Assembly (NCBI GenBank): GCA_015491905.1
Contig: WGGC01000198.1
Location: forward strand, 1 to 42,345
Direction: 5' to 3'
DNA: 42,345 bases
Source of the DNA: Bacteroidales bacterium
Lineage (GTDB): Bacteria > Bacteroidota > Bacteroidia > Bacteroidales > F082
Shown here: piece by piece, positions 8,871 through 18,409 of the stretch
Layout of the letters: every line of letters starts with the position of its first letter
How positions within the stretch are numbered: position 1 is the stretch's first letter
Made by a program: the position numbers and the translations under genes
The notes under the pieces: model-generated
The model's input: the letters and a program-made list of their open reading frames with translations, nothing else
Database searches by the model: none
What the model was told of the DNA's origin: nothing

Positions 8871-9881
8871 TTATATGGATATTGCTTTTTCAATTAAATC
8901 AACTACACGGGTTGAATATCCCCATTCATTATCATACCATGACAAAACCTTTACAGTCTTTCCCATAACCATTAATGATAATGAGTCATAAATAGAGGAA
9001 TGACTGTTATGAATGATATCAACAGAAACAATGGGATCTTCGCAATATTCAAGAATACCATTCATCGGACCTTCAGCAGCCTCTTTCATAGCAGCATTTA
9101 TTTCGTCCTTAGTAACTTCTCTTTTTAAATTAGCAACCAAATCTACTAATGAACCGGTAGGGGTAGGAACACGTATCGACATACCATCCAGCCTGCCATT
9201 CAACTCCGGAATAACTTTACCAACCGCAATAGCAGCCCCTGTAGTTGTAGGAATTTGAGATACTGCAGCAGAACGTGCACGTCTCAAATCTGAATGAGGA
9301 GCATCTAAAATTCTCTGATCATTAGTATATGAATGAACAGTTGTCATCAATCCATTTTCTATTCCAAATCTGTCGTTTAATACTTTGGCAACAGGTGCAA
9401 GGCAATTAGTAGTACAACTGGCATTAGAAATACACTGATCTTCGGCACGCAAAGCATCATCATTTACACCTAAGACAATCATGTTGTCTATTTCATCTTT
9501 TGCAGGAACAGTTAATATTACTTTTTTAGCTCCATTTTTTAAATGATCACCATATCCACCTTTATTACTTTCCTTTTGCCTGAAAATCCCGGTAGATTCA
9601 ACAACAACATCCGGAGTTACAGGCCATTTTATATTTATTGGAGCACGTTCGGCAATGATGGGAATCGCAACACCATTAACAATTATATTGTTTTCATCAT
9701 GATCAACAGTACCATTGAATTTTCCCTGTGTAGAATCATACTTCAACAAATGTGCAAGTGTTTTTGTATCAGTAATATCATTAATACCGATAACTTCAAG
9801 ATTATCCCTTTCAATTGCAATTTTAAATACATTTCGGCCAATACGGCCAAATCCATTAATCCCAATTTTAATTTTCGACAT
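8871..9881 (-). CDS. gap: Glyceraldehyde-3-phosphate dehydrogenase, type I (NAD-dependent)
   Basis: This cytoplasmic glycolytic/gluconeogenic enzyme oxidises glyceraldehyde 3-phosphate to 1,3-bisphosphoglycerate. It has 336 residues, the normal length. The Rossmann motif INGFGRIGR is at 8-16. Asp35 in INDI favours NAD over NADP. The active-site motif [12 protein letters not shown] has the nucleophile Cys156, and the catalytic His lies in TVHSYTNDQ. The conserved WYDNEWGYS closes the C-terminal region. It is a single gene with its own terminator, divergent from the dikinase gene; the two starts are 125 bp apart. Confidence 0.97.
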   Translation of the reverse strand: MSKIKIGINGFGRIGRNVFKIAIERDNLEVIGINDITDTKTLAHLLKYDSTQGKFNGTVDHDENNIIVNGVAIPIIAERAPINIKWPVTPDVVVESTGIFRQKESNKGGYGDHLKNGAKKVILTVPAKDEIDNMIVLGVNDDALRAEDQCISNASCTTNCLAPVAKVLNDRFGIENGLMTTVHSYTNDQRILDAPHSDLRRARSAAVSQIPTTTGAAIAVGKVIPELNGRLDGMSIRVPTPTGSLVDLVANLKREVTKDEINAAMKEAAEGPMNGILEYCEDPIVSVDIIHNSHSSIYDSLSLMVMGKTVKVLSWYDNEWGYSTRVVDLIEKAISI

Positions 9882-9959
9882 AATTTTTATTTTTAATTTA
9901 TTATTAAACTCTTAATCTTTCAGATTTAGCATTAAATTTGTAATCAATATACTTTTAAG

Positions 9960-9986
9960 CAAAATTATACATAAAATTTCTTCAAA
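9960..9986 (-). promoter_or_regulatory. Possible promoter of gap
   Basis: On the minus strand TAATTTTG (9960-9967) matches TAnnTTTG, with TTTG at 9983-9986 upstream. The 15-nt spacer is shorter than the usual 17-23, so the -33 assignment is doubtful. The implied leader is about 70 nt. Confidence 0.4.
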
Positions 9987-10006
9987 ATACGCAAGTTTAT
10001 AATACC

Positions 10007-13000
10007 ATGGATAAAAAATTTAAATCAAAGGCACTTGAAGCAAACCTCGCAGAAACCCGTTACAAAGATATAAAAATACCCCCTGATCTTCAAGCCTTTA
10101 TAAACCTATCAAAGGACTATTACGGAATCAACAAACGCGCAAACGATTGCATAATAGAATTCCAGCATCCTTTTTCAAATAAAAAATTTGTTGTAGAAGA
10201 ATTACGTAAAATTGTTATTTCGGATTTCTGGTTTTATGTTTCACTTCCCGAACGTATTAACGCATTTAATGTTCCGGTGAGTTTATTTGAAACTATGCTT
10301 AATGATAAAGAACTATCATCTGAATTAAAATTATTTTCTATACGTACACTACTGGAATTAATACAAAAACTTTACAAAGAAGATAATGATTTCTCTGACT
10401 TGATAAAAAGGATCTTAATTATACTTGATAAAAATTCTAAGCATAATATAAGCGCAATACAAGCTTCCGGATATTTAAAAAAGTTTTTACCGGAGCTTGC
10501 AATTTCAAACAAATATAAAAACCAAATATTTCAGCTCACAAAAAAAATATACAAAGAAAATATTGAATTTTGGAATAATACCTCTAATGTAAACCAATGG
10601 TTAAAAGACAGAAAAGATATTTTAAAGGTTAATAAAAAAACAGTATGTTCAAAGTTAGGAGAACCATTCTTTAAAAAGATAACCGACGAATTACTTAAGC
10701 AAGATACCTGGAATGACATAATATCAAATAGCCTGGATTACGATAAAATGTCTAATTATTTTTCAGAAGCAACTAAAATATTCCCTTCTTTTATCGAAAA
10801 GTTTTATTTCACTTTTTTTTTATTGCAACTTCCCGGAATGCATGCCCACAAAGACCGGCTCATCTGGTCTTTAAACAAAATGTTAGTTCAAACCATTGAT
10901 GAAATAAACAAAGATAACATTGAACAATTTATTGATCAGCTTTTTAATTATTTAAAAGAATTAAAAGAAGAACATGGGTCCTCAGTATTGGATATTTTAC
11001 TTACTGTAGGTAAAAAAATAATAGATATTGATCAATCCTCAGATAAACATTTAATAAAAGACTTTGAAAAAAGACTTATTTTATTTGGTTTTGAAACGCC
11101 CGGTATGGTGTATGTTAATGAAGACTGGCAATTACACATAAACGAAAATCACATTAAAAATATAAGAATATGGCTTGAGTTAATAGAATATTCACAGTCG
11201 GAGATGGAAAAACTCCTTTCCGCACTGATTGTAAATCTGAAATTAGGAGGTATTTTCATTAGTGATACAGATTTGTTTCAACGTGAGATAACAAAAATTT
11301 TAAATTCCAATATCGCACCTTTTTATAAAAAAGTAAAACAGCTTACACGTATATTTCCTGTTTTTTTTAATGAAATTGGTGCAGAAGGTGATATTAGGAA
11401 TGTTACCACAAGAATGGATGAAATCTCTAAAAGAGAAGATAAACTTATACATTTTTTACGTAAACAGGTCCATACAGAAAGTAATAATACATTAATAGAA
11501 CTAACAAGAAAAATATTTCAATTTTGGTATGATAGTAATCTTAAGTCGCTTAAAAACATTTTACCAAAGAATGTTTATTCCAGTATAAATTTAAAAGGGA
11601 GATGGTTTGCACCAATTAACAAAATGGTAACTCAAATGTGCAAAGATTCAAATACAGGCCCTGAAGAACTTTTAACACTTGATAAGCAAACTTTTGAAAA
11701 GTATTTAAAAAATCTTACCGTAAGCAATAATGAAGACCTGGAACGTTTAAAAGATATACGTAGTTTGTATGCTTTTTTAAAAGAAAAATATTCTTTTGAA
11801 TCTGTAGATATTATTAAACTTTTAAAACATTACTCTTTCATCCCTGATAAAGATATAGAAAAATTAAAAAAAGCATTAGACCAAAATGATATAGAGAGTT
11901 CGCTAAAACTAATTTATGATTTTATGACTCGGTTAAAAAGGGTTATTTTTGATCCAAATCCAAGTAAACCATGGGAAAATATTTATCATAAAAGACATAT
12001 AGCAATTGGTATTCCATCAATGTATGGAGTATACAGGGAACCAAAATTTGAAGCATTGGGGTTGACTTTCCGACTCGAAAGAGTAGCAACACAGTTAATG
12101 GAAAAAGTAGTTGAGCATATTAATCTGAATTATATATCAGCTAAAACATTGAGAGAAATATATGTAATTCTGGACTACTTCAGAGAAGGATTGGAACTTG
12201 ACGGTATTACTAATCAAAGCTTTAATTCAAACCTATTAATGCTAAAATACAGCCTTGTTTCGCAAAGTTTTTCATTTAACCAGTATATTAATATTTTTCA
12301 GTTTGTTGCTGACGACATCAAAAAAACCCTCATCAAATACTTTTTCAAGGCCTATGAAATACCATTAACCATGATTGTTCCCCAGCTTTATGATCCACAA
12401 AATAAATTAACAGAAAAACAGAAATATGAACTGATTAATAAAAAATCAGAATCTTTTTATCGTGATCTTATTGCAGATGCCTTTTTAATGCAGCCCTTAG
12501 ATAATTTTATTTTAAAAATTATGGAATCGCTAAGAAAAATGGCTGATAGTTTACCCCCTGAAATAATAAAAGAAATAATGTCGTACAACTCTGATTTGAT
12601 TATTGCACGGCTGGCAAAAGCAAACCCAAGTCTTGATAATCAGGTTTTTTTAGGGTCTAAAGCCTATCACTTAAAAATTTTAAGAATGGCTGGGTTTCCT
12701 GTACCACCTGGATTTGTTTTAACAACAGAAGCATTTCGAAGACATCAAGCTATTTTAGGACATACAGAACTAAGAAAAGAAATGTATCAAAAAATTAAAG
12801 AACATTTAAGTTTAGTCGAAAATGTAACGAAAAAAAAATATGGCCTTGCAAAAAATCCACTTTTATTATCTGTTAGATCAGGCACTGCCATTTCAATGCC
12901 GGGAGCAATGGATACATTATTAAACGTTGGAATGAATGATGAGATTACAGAAAGTTTAAGTAAAATACCGGGATTTGAATGGTCGGCATGGGATTCTTAT

Positions 13001-14128
13001 CGGCGCTTATTGCAAAGTTGGGGAATGGCTTACGGACTTACAAGAGACGAATTTGATGATATAATAAATTTATTTAAAAAACAATATAATGTAAATCAAA
13101 AGGGTGATTTCACTCCTAAAGTAATGCGAGAACTCGCATATGCATATAAAAACAAATTAAAGCAGTCGGACATTTATTTTGAAGAAGATGTTTTTAAACA
13201 ACTGATAACTACCATTAATTTGGTTATAGAATCATGGTCATCAAAAAGAGCAATTGTTTACCGCGAACATCTTCAAATCGCTGATGAATGGGGGACTGCA
13301 GTAATTGTACAACAAATGATATTTGGAAATAAAAAAAGTAGTTCCGGAAGTGGGGTTGTTTTCACTCAGCACCCAAAAAACCCACGTCAAAGCGTACATC
13401 TTTATGGCGATTTTACTTTTCAAAGCCAGGGTGAAGATATTGTTGCCGGTCTGGTAAAGCCTTTCCCGGTAAGTAAATCACAACGTAATGGACAACATAC
13501 TGAAGGATTATCATTACAGGAAATGTATCCTGCCTTATATAAAAAGCTTTTCCAAATCGCTGTTAATTTAACTGAAAATCTTGGATATAATCCTCAGGAA
13601 ATCGAATTTACCTTTGAATCGGAAAATCCTGAAGATTTACATATTTTACAAATCAGGGATATGGATATGGCAACTTTTCATACTTCTCATCATTTTATTA
13701 CAAGTCTTAAAAAAATGAAGCTTTCCGGAAGAGGAATTGGAATTGGAGGTGGCGCATTAAATGGAAGGGTAGCCATTGACATGGAAGATGTAAAGCTACT
13801 ACACCAAAAGTACCCAAAGGAAGCCGTTGTTCTTGTAAGGCCGGATACCGTACCTGACGATATAGGAATGATATTTGAAGCTGATGCTTTACTTACAGCA
13901 AAAGGAGGCGCTACATCGCATGCAGCTGTAACAGCTGTACGGCTGGGGAAAACATCAATAGTAAATTGTACAGGACTCACAGTTTATGAAACGGAGAAGT
14001 ATTTCACATTAAATGAAGATCAATATTTTGTTGGAGATAAAATAGCACTTGATGGTAATATTGGTAATGTTTTTAAAGGCCATTATAAAATTGAAAGTGG
14101 TAAAAAGATGATTGAATTTCATTTATAG
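10007..14128 (+). CDS. PPDK-like orphan dikinase: long unknown N-terminal region, ATP-grasp domain, phosphohistidine domain, no PEP/pyruvate barrel
   Basis: The protein has 1373 residues. From about 880 on it is clearly related to pyruvate phosphate dikinase: LGSKAYHLKILRMAGFPVPPGF opens the ATP-grasp N-domain, SVRSGTAISMPGAMDT (about 954-969) and EIEFTFES...LHILQIRD are the ATP-binding signatures, and GGATSHAAVTAVRLGK carries the phosphoryl-carrier His1305. The protein ends 68 residues later. The roughly 350-residue C-terminal PEP/pyruvate TIM barrel of true PPDK or PEP synthase is absent, and no frame in the 70 nt before lepA could supply it. Residues 1-870 are helical-looking, AT-biased in codons like their neighbours, and I recognise no family in them; they may bind the phosphoryl acceptor. 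A His-phosphorylating dikinase is well supported; its acceptor is unknown. It starts at ATG 10007, divergent from gap. Confidence 0.8.
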   Translation: MDKKFKSKALEANLAETRYKDIKIPPDLQAFINLSKDYYGINKRANDCIIEFQHPFSNKKFVVEELRKIVISDFWFYVSLPERINAFNVPVSLFETMLNDKELSSELKLFSIRTLLELIQKLYKEDNDFSDLIKRILIILDKNSKHNISAIQASGYLKKFLPELAISNKYKNQIFQLTKKIYKENIEFWNNTSNVNQWLKDRKDILKVNKKTVCSKLGEPFFKKITDELLKQDTWNDIISNSLDYDKMSNYFSEATKIFPSFIEKFYFTFFLLQLPGMHAHKDRLIWSLNKMLVQTIDEINKDNIEQFIDQLFNYLKELKEEHGSSVLDILLTVGKKIIDIDQSSDKHLIKDFEKRLILFGFETPGMVYVNEDWQLHINENHIKNIRIWLELIEYSQSEMEKLLSALIVNLKLGGIFISDTDLFQREITKILNSNIAPFYKKVKQLTRIFPVFFNEIGAEGDIRNVTTRMDEISKREDKLIHFLRKQVHTESNNTLIELTRKIFQFWYDSNLKSLKNILPKNVYSSINLKGRWFAPINKMVTQMCKDSNTGPEELLTLDKQTFEKYLKNLTVSNNEDLERLKDIRSLYAFLKEKYSFESVDIIKLLKHYSFIPDKDIEKLKKALDQNDIESSLKLIYDFMTRLKRVIFDPNPSKPWENIYHKRHIAIGIPSMYGVYREPKFEALGLTFRLERVATQLMEKVVEHINLNYISAKTLREIYVILDYFREGLELDGITNQSFNSNLLMLKYSLVSQSFSFNQYINIFQFVADDIKKTLIKYFFKAYEIPLTMIVPQLYDPQNKLTEKQKYELINKKSESFYRDLIADAFLMQPLDNFILKIMESLRKMADSLPPEIIKEIMSYNSDLIIARLAKANPSLDNQVFLGSKAYHLKILRMAGFPVPPGFVLTTEAFRRHQAILGHTELRKEMYQKIKEHLSLVENVTKKKYGLAKNPLLLSVRSGTAISMPGAMDTLLNVGMNDEITESLSKIPGFEWSAWDSYRRLLQSWGMAYGLTRDEFDDIINLFKKQYNVNQKGDFTPKVMRELAYAYKNKLKQSDIYFEEDVFKQLITTINLVIESWSSKRAIVYREHLQIADEWGTAVIVQQMIFGNKKSSSGSGVVFTQHPKNPRQSVHLYGDFTFQSQGEDIVAGLVKPFPVSKSQRNGQHTEGLSLQEMYPALYKKLFQIAVNLTENLGYNPQEIEFTFESENPEDLHILQIRDMDMATFHTSHHFITSLKKMKLSGRGIGIGGGALNGRVAIDMEDVKLLHQKYPKEAVVLVRPDTVPDDIGMIFEADALLTAKGGATSHAAVTAVRLGKTSIVNCTGLTVYETEKYFTLNEDQYFVGDKIALDGNIGNVFKGHYKIESGKKMIEFHL

Positions 14129-14184
14129 TTTGAATTAAAATTATTTCATACATTTTTTTTAAAAAAGCTGATAACTTTTTATCG

Positions 14185-14192
14185 TAACTTTG
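14185..14192 (+). promoter_or_regulatory. -7 box TAACTTTG six bases before the lepA start
   Basis: TAACTTTG is an exact TAnnTTTG match ending at 14192, and the lepA ATG is 14199-14201. Transcription would start at or next to the A of ATG, giving a leaderless or nearly leaderless mRNA. No clear TTTG stands at the -33 position. Confidence 0.65.
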
Positions 14193-14198
14193 CCCCTT

Positions 14199-15989
14199 AT
14201 GGAAAACATTAGGAATTTTTGCATTATTGCACACATCGACCACGGCAAAAGCACTCTGGCCGACAGGCTTTTAGAATACACAGGAACCGTTAATGAAAGA
14301 GATGCCCAGGCACAAGTATTAGATGACATGGACATTGAAAGGGAAAGAGGAATTACCATTAAAAGTCATGCAATCCAAATGGATTATCATTTTCAGAAAA
14401 AAGATTATGTTCTGAATTTAATTGATACTCCCGGCCATGTTGATTTTTCCTATGAAGTGTCAAGATCAATTGCTGCATGCGAAGGAGCATTATTAGTTGT
14501 TGATGCTACTCAGGGGATACAGGCTCAAACTATTTCTAATCTATATCTTGCCATTGAGCACGATTTGGAAATCATTCCCGTTCTTAATAAAATAGATTTG
14601 GATAATGCAATGCCTGAAGAAGTTAAAGACCAAATAATTGACATGCTGGGATGTGATTATGAAGAAATTTTGGAAGCTAGTGGAAAAACAGGTTACGGTA
14701 TTGAAAATATATTAGAAGCAATTGTTAACAGGGTTCCGGCACCAAAAGGTGATACTAACGCACCATTGCAGGCTCTTATTTTTGATTCTGTTTTTAACCC
14801 CTTTCGTGGAATAATTGCCTATTTCAGAATATTTAATGGTGAACTAAAAAAAGGTGATCATGTTAAATTTGTTAATACCGGAAAAGAGTACAATGCTGAT
14901 GAAATTGGAGTTTTAAGATTAAAACAAGAGCCACGAAACACTATTAGTGCCGGAAATGTAGGTTATATTATTTCCGGAATTAAAGTTTCAAAAGAGGTGA
15001 AAGTTGGGGATACAATAACTCATGTTGAAAACCCTTGTGATAAAGCCATTGAAGGTTTTGAAGATGTAAAACCAATGGTGTTTGCCGGTATATATCCTAT
15101 TGACACTGATGATTATGAAGAACTTAGGGCAGCAATAGAAAAGTTACAATTAAATGATGCCTCCTTAACATTTGAACCCGAATCATCTCTTGCATTAGGA
15201 TTTGGATTCCGGTGTGGTTTCTTAGGCCTTTTACACATGGAAATTATTCAGGAAAGACTTGAAAGGGAGTTCAACATGAGTGTTATTACTACTATGCCTA
15301 ACGTATCGTATAGGGTGGTAACGAATAAAAAAGAAATAGTTGAAGTACACAATCCTTCAGGGCTGCCGGAACAAAAATATATCGATCATATTGAAGAGCC
15401 ATTTATCAAAGCTCAAATAATTACACAACCTCAGTATATTGGTCCTATTATAAAATTATGTCTGGAAAAACGCGGAGAATTGAAAAACCAGGTTTATCTT
15501 ACACAGACACGCATTGAGCTAACCGTTGACATGCCCTTAGGCGAAATAGTTTTTGATTTTTATGATAAGTTAAAAAGTATTTCAAAAGGATATGCCTCAT
15601 TTGATTATCATATTATGGGATATCGTCCTGCCAAACTGGTTAAAATGGATATTCTATTAAACGGAGAACCGGTAGATGCTTTATCTACATTAATTCATCA
15701 GGATAATGCTTATAGTTTTGGAAGAAGAATTTGTGTAAAATTAAAAGACCTTATTCCAAGACAGCAGTATGATATAGCCATTCAGGCAGCTATTGGTGCT
15801 AAAATTATTGCCAGAGAGACTATTAAAGCCGTTAGAAAAGATGTAACAGCCAAGTGTTATGGCGGAGATATTTCCAGAAAACGTAAATTACTTGAAAAAC
15901 AGAAAAAAGGAAAAAAAAGAATGCGCCAGGTTGGTAATGTTGAAGTCCCGCAACAAGCCTTTCTTGTAGTCCTAAAACTCAATGATTAG
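14199..15989 (+). CDS. lepA: Elongation factor 4 (LepA)
   Basis: This ribosome-associated GTPase acts on elongating or initiating ribosomes. I take ATG 14199 ([19 protein letters not shown]); the upstream in-frame TTG at 14190 overlaps the promoter box. The protein has 596 residues, the family's usual size. G1 [10 protein letters not shown]2 region RERGITIK, G3 DTPGHVDF and G4 NKIDLD are all present. The LepA-specific C-terminal domain follows, ending in [29 protein letters not shown], which separates it from EF-G. It is followed by a strong terminator. Confidence 0.97.
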   Translation: MENIRNFCIIAHIDHGKSTLADRLLEYTGTVNERDAQAQVLDDMDIERERGITIKSHAIQMDYHFQKKDYVLNLIDTPGHVDFSYEVSRSIAACEGALLVVDATQGIQAQTISNLYLAIEHDLEIIPVLNKIDLDNAMPEEVKDQIIDMLGCDYEEILEASGKTGYGIENILEAIVNRVPAPKGDTNAPLQALIFDSVFNPFRGIIAYFRIFNGELKKGDHVKFVNTGKEYNADEIGVLRLKQEPRNTISAGNVGYIISGIKVSKEVKVGDTITHVENPCDKAIEGFEDVKPMVFAGIYPIDTDDYEELRAAIEKLQLNDASLTFEPESSLALGFGFRCGFLGLLHMEIIQERLEREFNMSVITTMPNVSYRVVTNKKEIVEVHNPSGLPEQKYIDHIEEPFIKAQIITQPQYIGPIIKLCLEKRGELKNQVYLTQTRIELTVDMPLGEIVFDFYDKLKSISKGYASFDYHIMGYRPAKLVKMDILLNGEPVDALSTLIHQDNAYSFGRRICVKLKDLIPRQQYDIAIQAAIGAKIIARETIKAVRKDVTAKCYGGDISRKRKLLEKQKKGKKRMRQVGNVEVPQQAFLVVLKLND

Positions 15990-16023
15990 TTCTTCACATT
16001 CAAAAAATATATCGGTATTTTAC

Positions 16024-16061
16024 AAAAAAAGCCGGGTACTAATCGTAGTATCCGGCTTTTT
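16024..16061. terminator. Bidirectional terminator between lepA and the FeS oxidoreductase gene
   Basis: AAAAAGCCGGGTACTA and TAGTATCCGGCTTTTT form a 16-bp stem with one G-T wobble around an ATCG tetraloop, with A-tract on the left and T-tract on the right. It can end both converging transcripts (lepA stop 15989, minus-strand stop 16093). Confidence 0.9.
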
Positions 16062-16092
16062 AATAATGTTATTATTTAGTTTATATAAGAGG

Positions 16093-18177
16093 TTATAACC
16101 CCATACTTATACTTACCAATTCTGCAATGTCATAGTTTTTCACTTCTTCTTCTTTATTTTTATACTTAATGCCATCTGTTAACATAGTCATACAGAAAGG
16201 ACAAGCAGTACAAATAATATCCGCTCCGGTATCAAGAGCTTGTTCAGTACGGTCAATAAACACCTCTTTATCACCTTTTTCTGCTTCTTTAAACATTTGG
16301 CCTCCACCTGCGCCACAGCACATTGCAAAACTCCTGTTTTTCTCCATTTCAACCTTTACAGAAGGAATAGCCTTTAAAATATCCCTGGGAGCATTATATT
16401 CTTTATTTGCCCGGCCCAGATAACATGGATCATGATAAGTGATTTTTTTACCGGCAAATTTATCACTGTTTACATTTAATGTACCTTTTTCAATTTCTTT
16501 TTGAAGAAACTGAGTATGATGATGAACCTCATAATTTCCTCCAAAATCAGGATATTCATTTTTAATTGTATTAAAGTCATGTGGATCACAAGTAATAATT
16601 TTTTTAACTTCGTAACCATTCAGGACTTCAATATTTGACAATGCCTGCATTTGATACAGCATTTCATTTCCCGATCTTCTGGCAACATCTCCACTATCAC
16701 TCTCTTCTATTCCTAACACGGCATAATCCAATTTCAGGTAATTCAAGATTTTAACAAATTCTCTAACGACTTTTTTATAACGATCATCAATAGCTCCGGC
16801 AGAACCAACCCAGAATAAATATTCAGGTTTTTTATTTTTAGCAACTAAATCCGACATAACAGGCACTTCAAGACCTTCTGCCCATAGCATACGATCATGT
16901 TGAGAGAATTGCCATGGAGCACCATTATTTTCAATATTTGTAAATATTGTATTTAATTCAGCAGGAGCCTTAGACTCTTCCATTACCAAATAACGGCGAG
17001 CCTCCAAAATAATGGAAGGCTGATTAATATCTATAGGACATTCCTGGGCACACGCATTACACATTGTACACGCCCATAATTCCTCTTCTGTAAGATAGCC
17101 CAGAACCAAGTGATTTCCATCATCATAATCCCGTCCTTTTTCAACAAGCCCCGGACCTTTTTCCTTCATTCTGTATCTGGTATTCATCATTACTTTACGG
17201 GGTGACAATAATTTACCCGTTATGTTAGCCGGACAAACTGATGTACATCTGCCGCATTGAGTACAAGCAAGAGAATTAAAATAATGTGTCCAGTCCAAAT
17301 CATCTGCATCTAAAGCACCAAAACGTTCAGGGTTACCTTCTTCTTCCGGAGCATCATCAAAGCTGGCATTTGGATCCATCATCATTTTTACCTCTTTGGT
17401 AATATTTTCCATATTATCAATATACCCTAATGGCTTATCAACCTTGCTGATAAAAACATTCGGCACTGCAAGAAAAACGTGAAAATGCTTAGAATATGGA
17501 AGAATATTGGCAAAAATAAATATTAGAGTAATGTGCGTCCACCAACATATTTGATACCAAGTCCAGGCAGCCGATGCTGTTATAAACGGAAATAATCGGG
17601 AAAGAAATTCGCTAACAGGATAGGCTCCTTTCAATTCATGATGTGATATGGTTGCCCATTTAAAATAAAATATATTCATTCCCAATAAAGAGACCATCAG
17701 TAATAAAATAATCGTTAAAGCTAAAACAGCATCGTATTCATTAATTGGCCGCATTTCAATTCCATGAAATCTTTTTACATGCAATAACAATCTTCTGCTA
17801 AGGAAAATAATCATTGCAATTAAAATAATTAAACCAAATATGTCAACTAATGCCATAATAACATTATATAATGGCCCTATAGCACTGAACATTTTTTCTG
17901 TACCAAACAAACCATCAAATATCATTTCTGTACTAGCAAACAATATCATTAGAAAACCCCAAAAAGTAAGTGCGTGAACAAGACCTATAACCGGCCGACG
18001 CATAATTTTAACCTGAAAACCGGCAACTTCTATGGTTTTCCATAATCGCAACCAAAGGTTCTTCAACCGTTTTTTCTTTGTAAACTTAAAAAACTCAAAA
18101 TAACGCCATATGCTGTATGAAAATACAGCTAACGTTATAAAGATAAGAATGATAAAGATAATCTGTTTTGATGTCAT
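16093..18177 (-). CDS. Membrane FeS/CCG-domain oxidoreductase, probable ETF:(mena)quinone oxidoreductase
   Basis: The protein has 694 residues. About five or six membrane helices in the first 240 residues resemble the heme-b NarI-like module. A soluble part follows with two ferredoxin motifs, CTQCGRCTSVCP (Cys305-315) and CTMCNACAQECP (Cys370-380), and two HdrD/GlpC-like CCG regions. The second CCG region is intact (YHDPCYLGR, Cys620-Cys621-Gly in MCCGAGGG, CTACPFC). In the first, the expected cysteines are replaced: FWVGSAG (Ser459), EESDSGD (Asp494), and CDPHDF (531-534), where CPHC is expected. The layout matches the membrane FeS oxidoreductases that carry electrons between ETF and menaquinone in acyl-CoA oxidation. 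Distant etfBA and acyl-CoA dehydrogenase genes here, and divergent icmF, support that role. The precise quinone partner is inferred. Confidence 0.8.
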   Translation of the reverse strand: MTSKQIIFIILIFITLAVFSYSIWRYFEFFKFTKKKRLKNLWLRLWKTIEVAGFQVKIMRRPVIGLVHALTFWGFLMILFASTEMIFDGLFGTEKMFSAIGPLYNVIMALVDIFGLIILIAMIIFLSRRLLLHVKRFHGIEMRPINEYDAVLALTIILLLMVSLLGMNIFYFKWATISHHELKGAYPVSEFLSRLFPFITASAAWTWYQICWWTHITLIFIFANILPYSKHFHVFLAVPNVFISKVDKPLGYIDNMENITKEVKMMMDPNASFDDAPEEEGNPERFGALDADDLDWTHYFNSLACTQCGRCTSVCPANITGKLLSPRKVMMNTRYRMKEKGPGLVEKGRDYDDGNHLVLGYLTEEELWACTMCNACAQECPIDINQPSIILEARRYLVMEESKAPAELNTIFTNIENNGAPWQFSQHDRMLWAEGLEVPVMSDLVAKNKKPEYLFWVGSAGAIDDRYKKVVREFVKILNYLKLDYAVLGIEESDSGDVARRSGNEMLYQMQALSNIEVLNGYEVKKIITCDPHDFNTIKNEYPDFGGNYEVHHHTQFLQKEIEKGTLNVNSDKFAGKKITYHDPCYLGRANKEYNAPRDILKAIPSVKVEMEKNRSFAMCCGAGGGQMFKEAEKGDKEVFIDRTEQALDTGADIICTACPFCMTMLTDGIKYKNKEEEVKNYDIAELVSISMGL

Positions 18178-18192
18178 TTTTAAAAATTTTAT

Positions 18193-18221
18193 TAAAGATA
18201 AAAAATTGTCGCTACAATTTT
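18193..18221. promoter_or_regulatory. Inverted repeat and possible -7 box upstream of the FeS oxidoreductase gene
   Basis: AAAATTGT (18202-18209), CGCT and ACAATTTT (18214-18221) form a perfect 8-bp inverted repeat 25-44 bp upstream of the minus-strand ATG. Next to it, TATCTTTA on the minus strand (18193-18200) is one base off TAnnTTTG. The repeat would overlap the promoter of the minus-strand gene, as an operator might. Confidence 0.4.
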
Positions 18222-18251
18222 AGATATTTTTTTATTAAGAACGAATATAAA

Positions 18252-18267
18252 TATTACGCATGCGTAT
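18252..18267. promoter_or_regulatory. Palindromic putative operator TATTACGCATGCGTAT
   Basis: The core TACGCATGCGTA (18255-18266) is a perfect 12-bp palindrome in the divergent icmF / FeS-oxidoreductase intergenic region. The 12-mer TATTACGCATGC (18252-18263) recurs exactly at 36687-36698 upstream of etfB. The site lies about 83 bp upstream of the oxidoreductase ATG. A dimeric regulator (TetR- or GntR-like) is inferred; no such gene is in the window. Confidence 0.55.
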
Positions 18268-18381
18268 TACTATTCATCAAAATTAGAAAAAATTTAAATG
18301 AGATTAACCACGAAACAAAAATAAGCTATGACAACCTTTAAATACTACATATATTATCAATATAAATCAGGTACTTTTCAT

Positions 18382-18389
18382 TATATTTG
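18382..18389 (+). promoter_or_regulatory. -7 box TATATTTG of icmF
   Basis: TATATTTG fits TAnnTTTG and ends 20 nt before the icmF ATG (18410). No TTTG is visible at the -33 position, so the promoter may need an activator. Confidence 0.6.
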
Positions 18390-18409
18390 CGTGTTTAAAA
18401 TATATACAA

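Noticed and set aside
13690-13980. 96-residue minus-strand frame over the dikinase His domain
   Set aside because: It overlaps the most conserved part of the dikinase; composition is that of a reverse shadow.
14129-14198. Possibility that the dikinase C-terminal barrel was lost through a frameshift
   Set aside because: Only 70 nt separate the stop from the lepA start, far too short to hold the missing roughly 350 residues in any frame.
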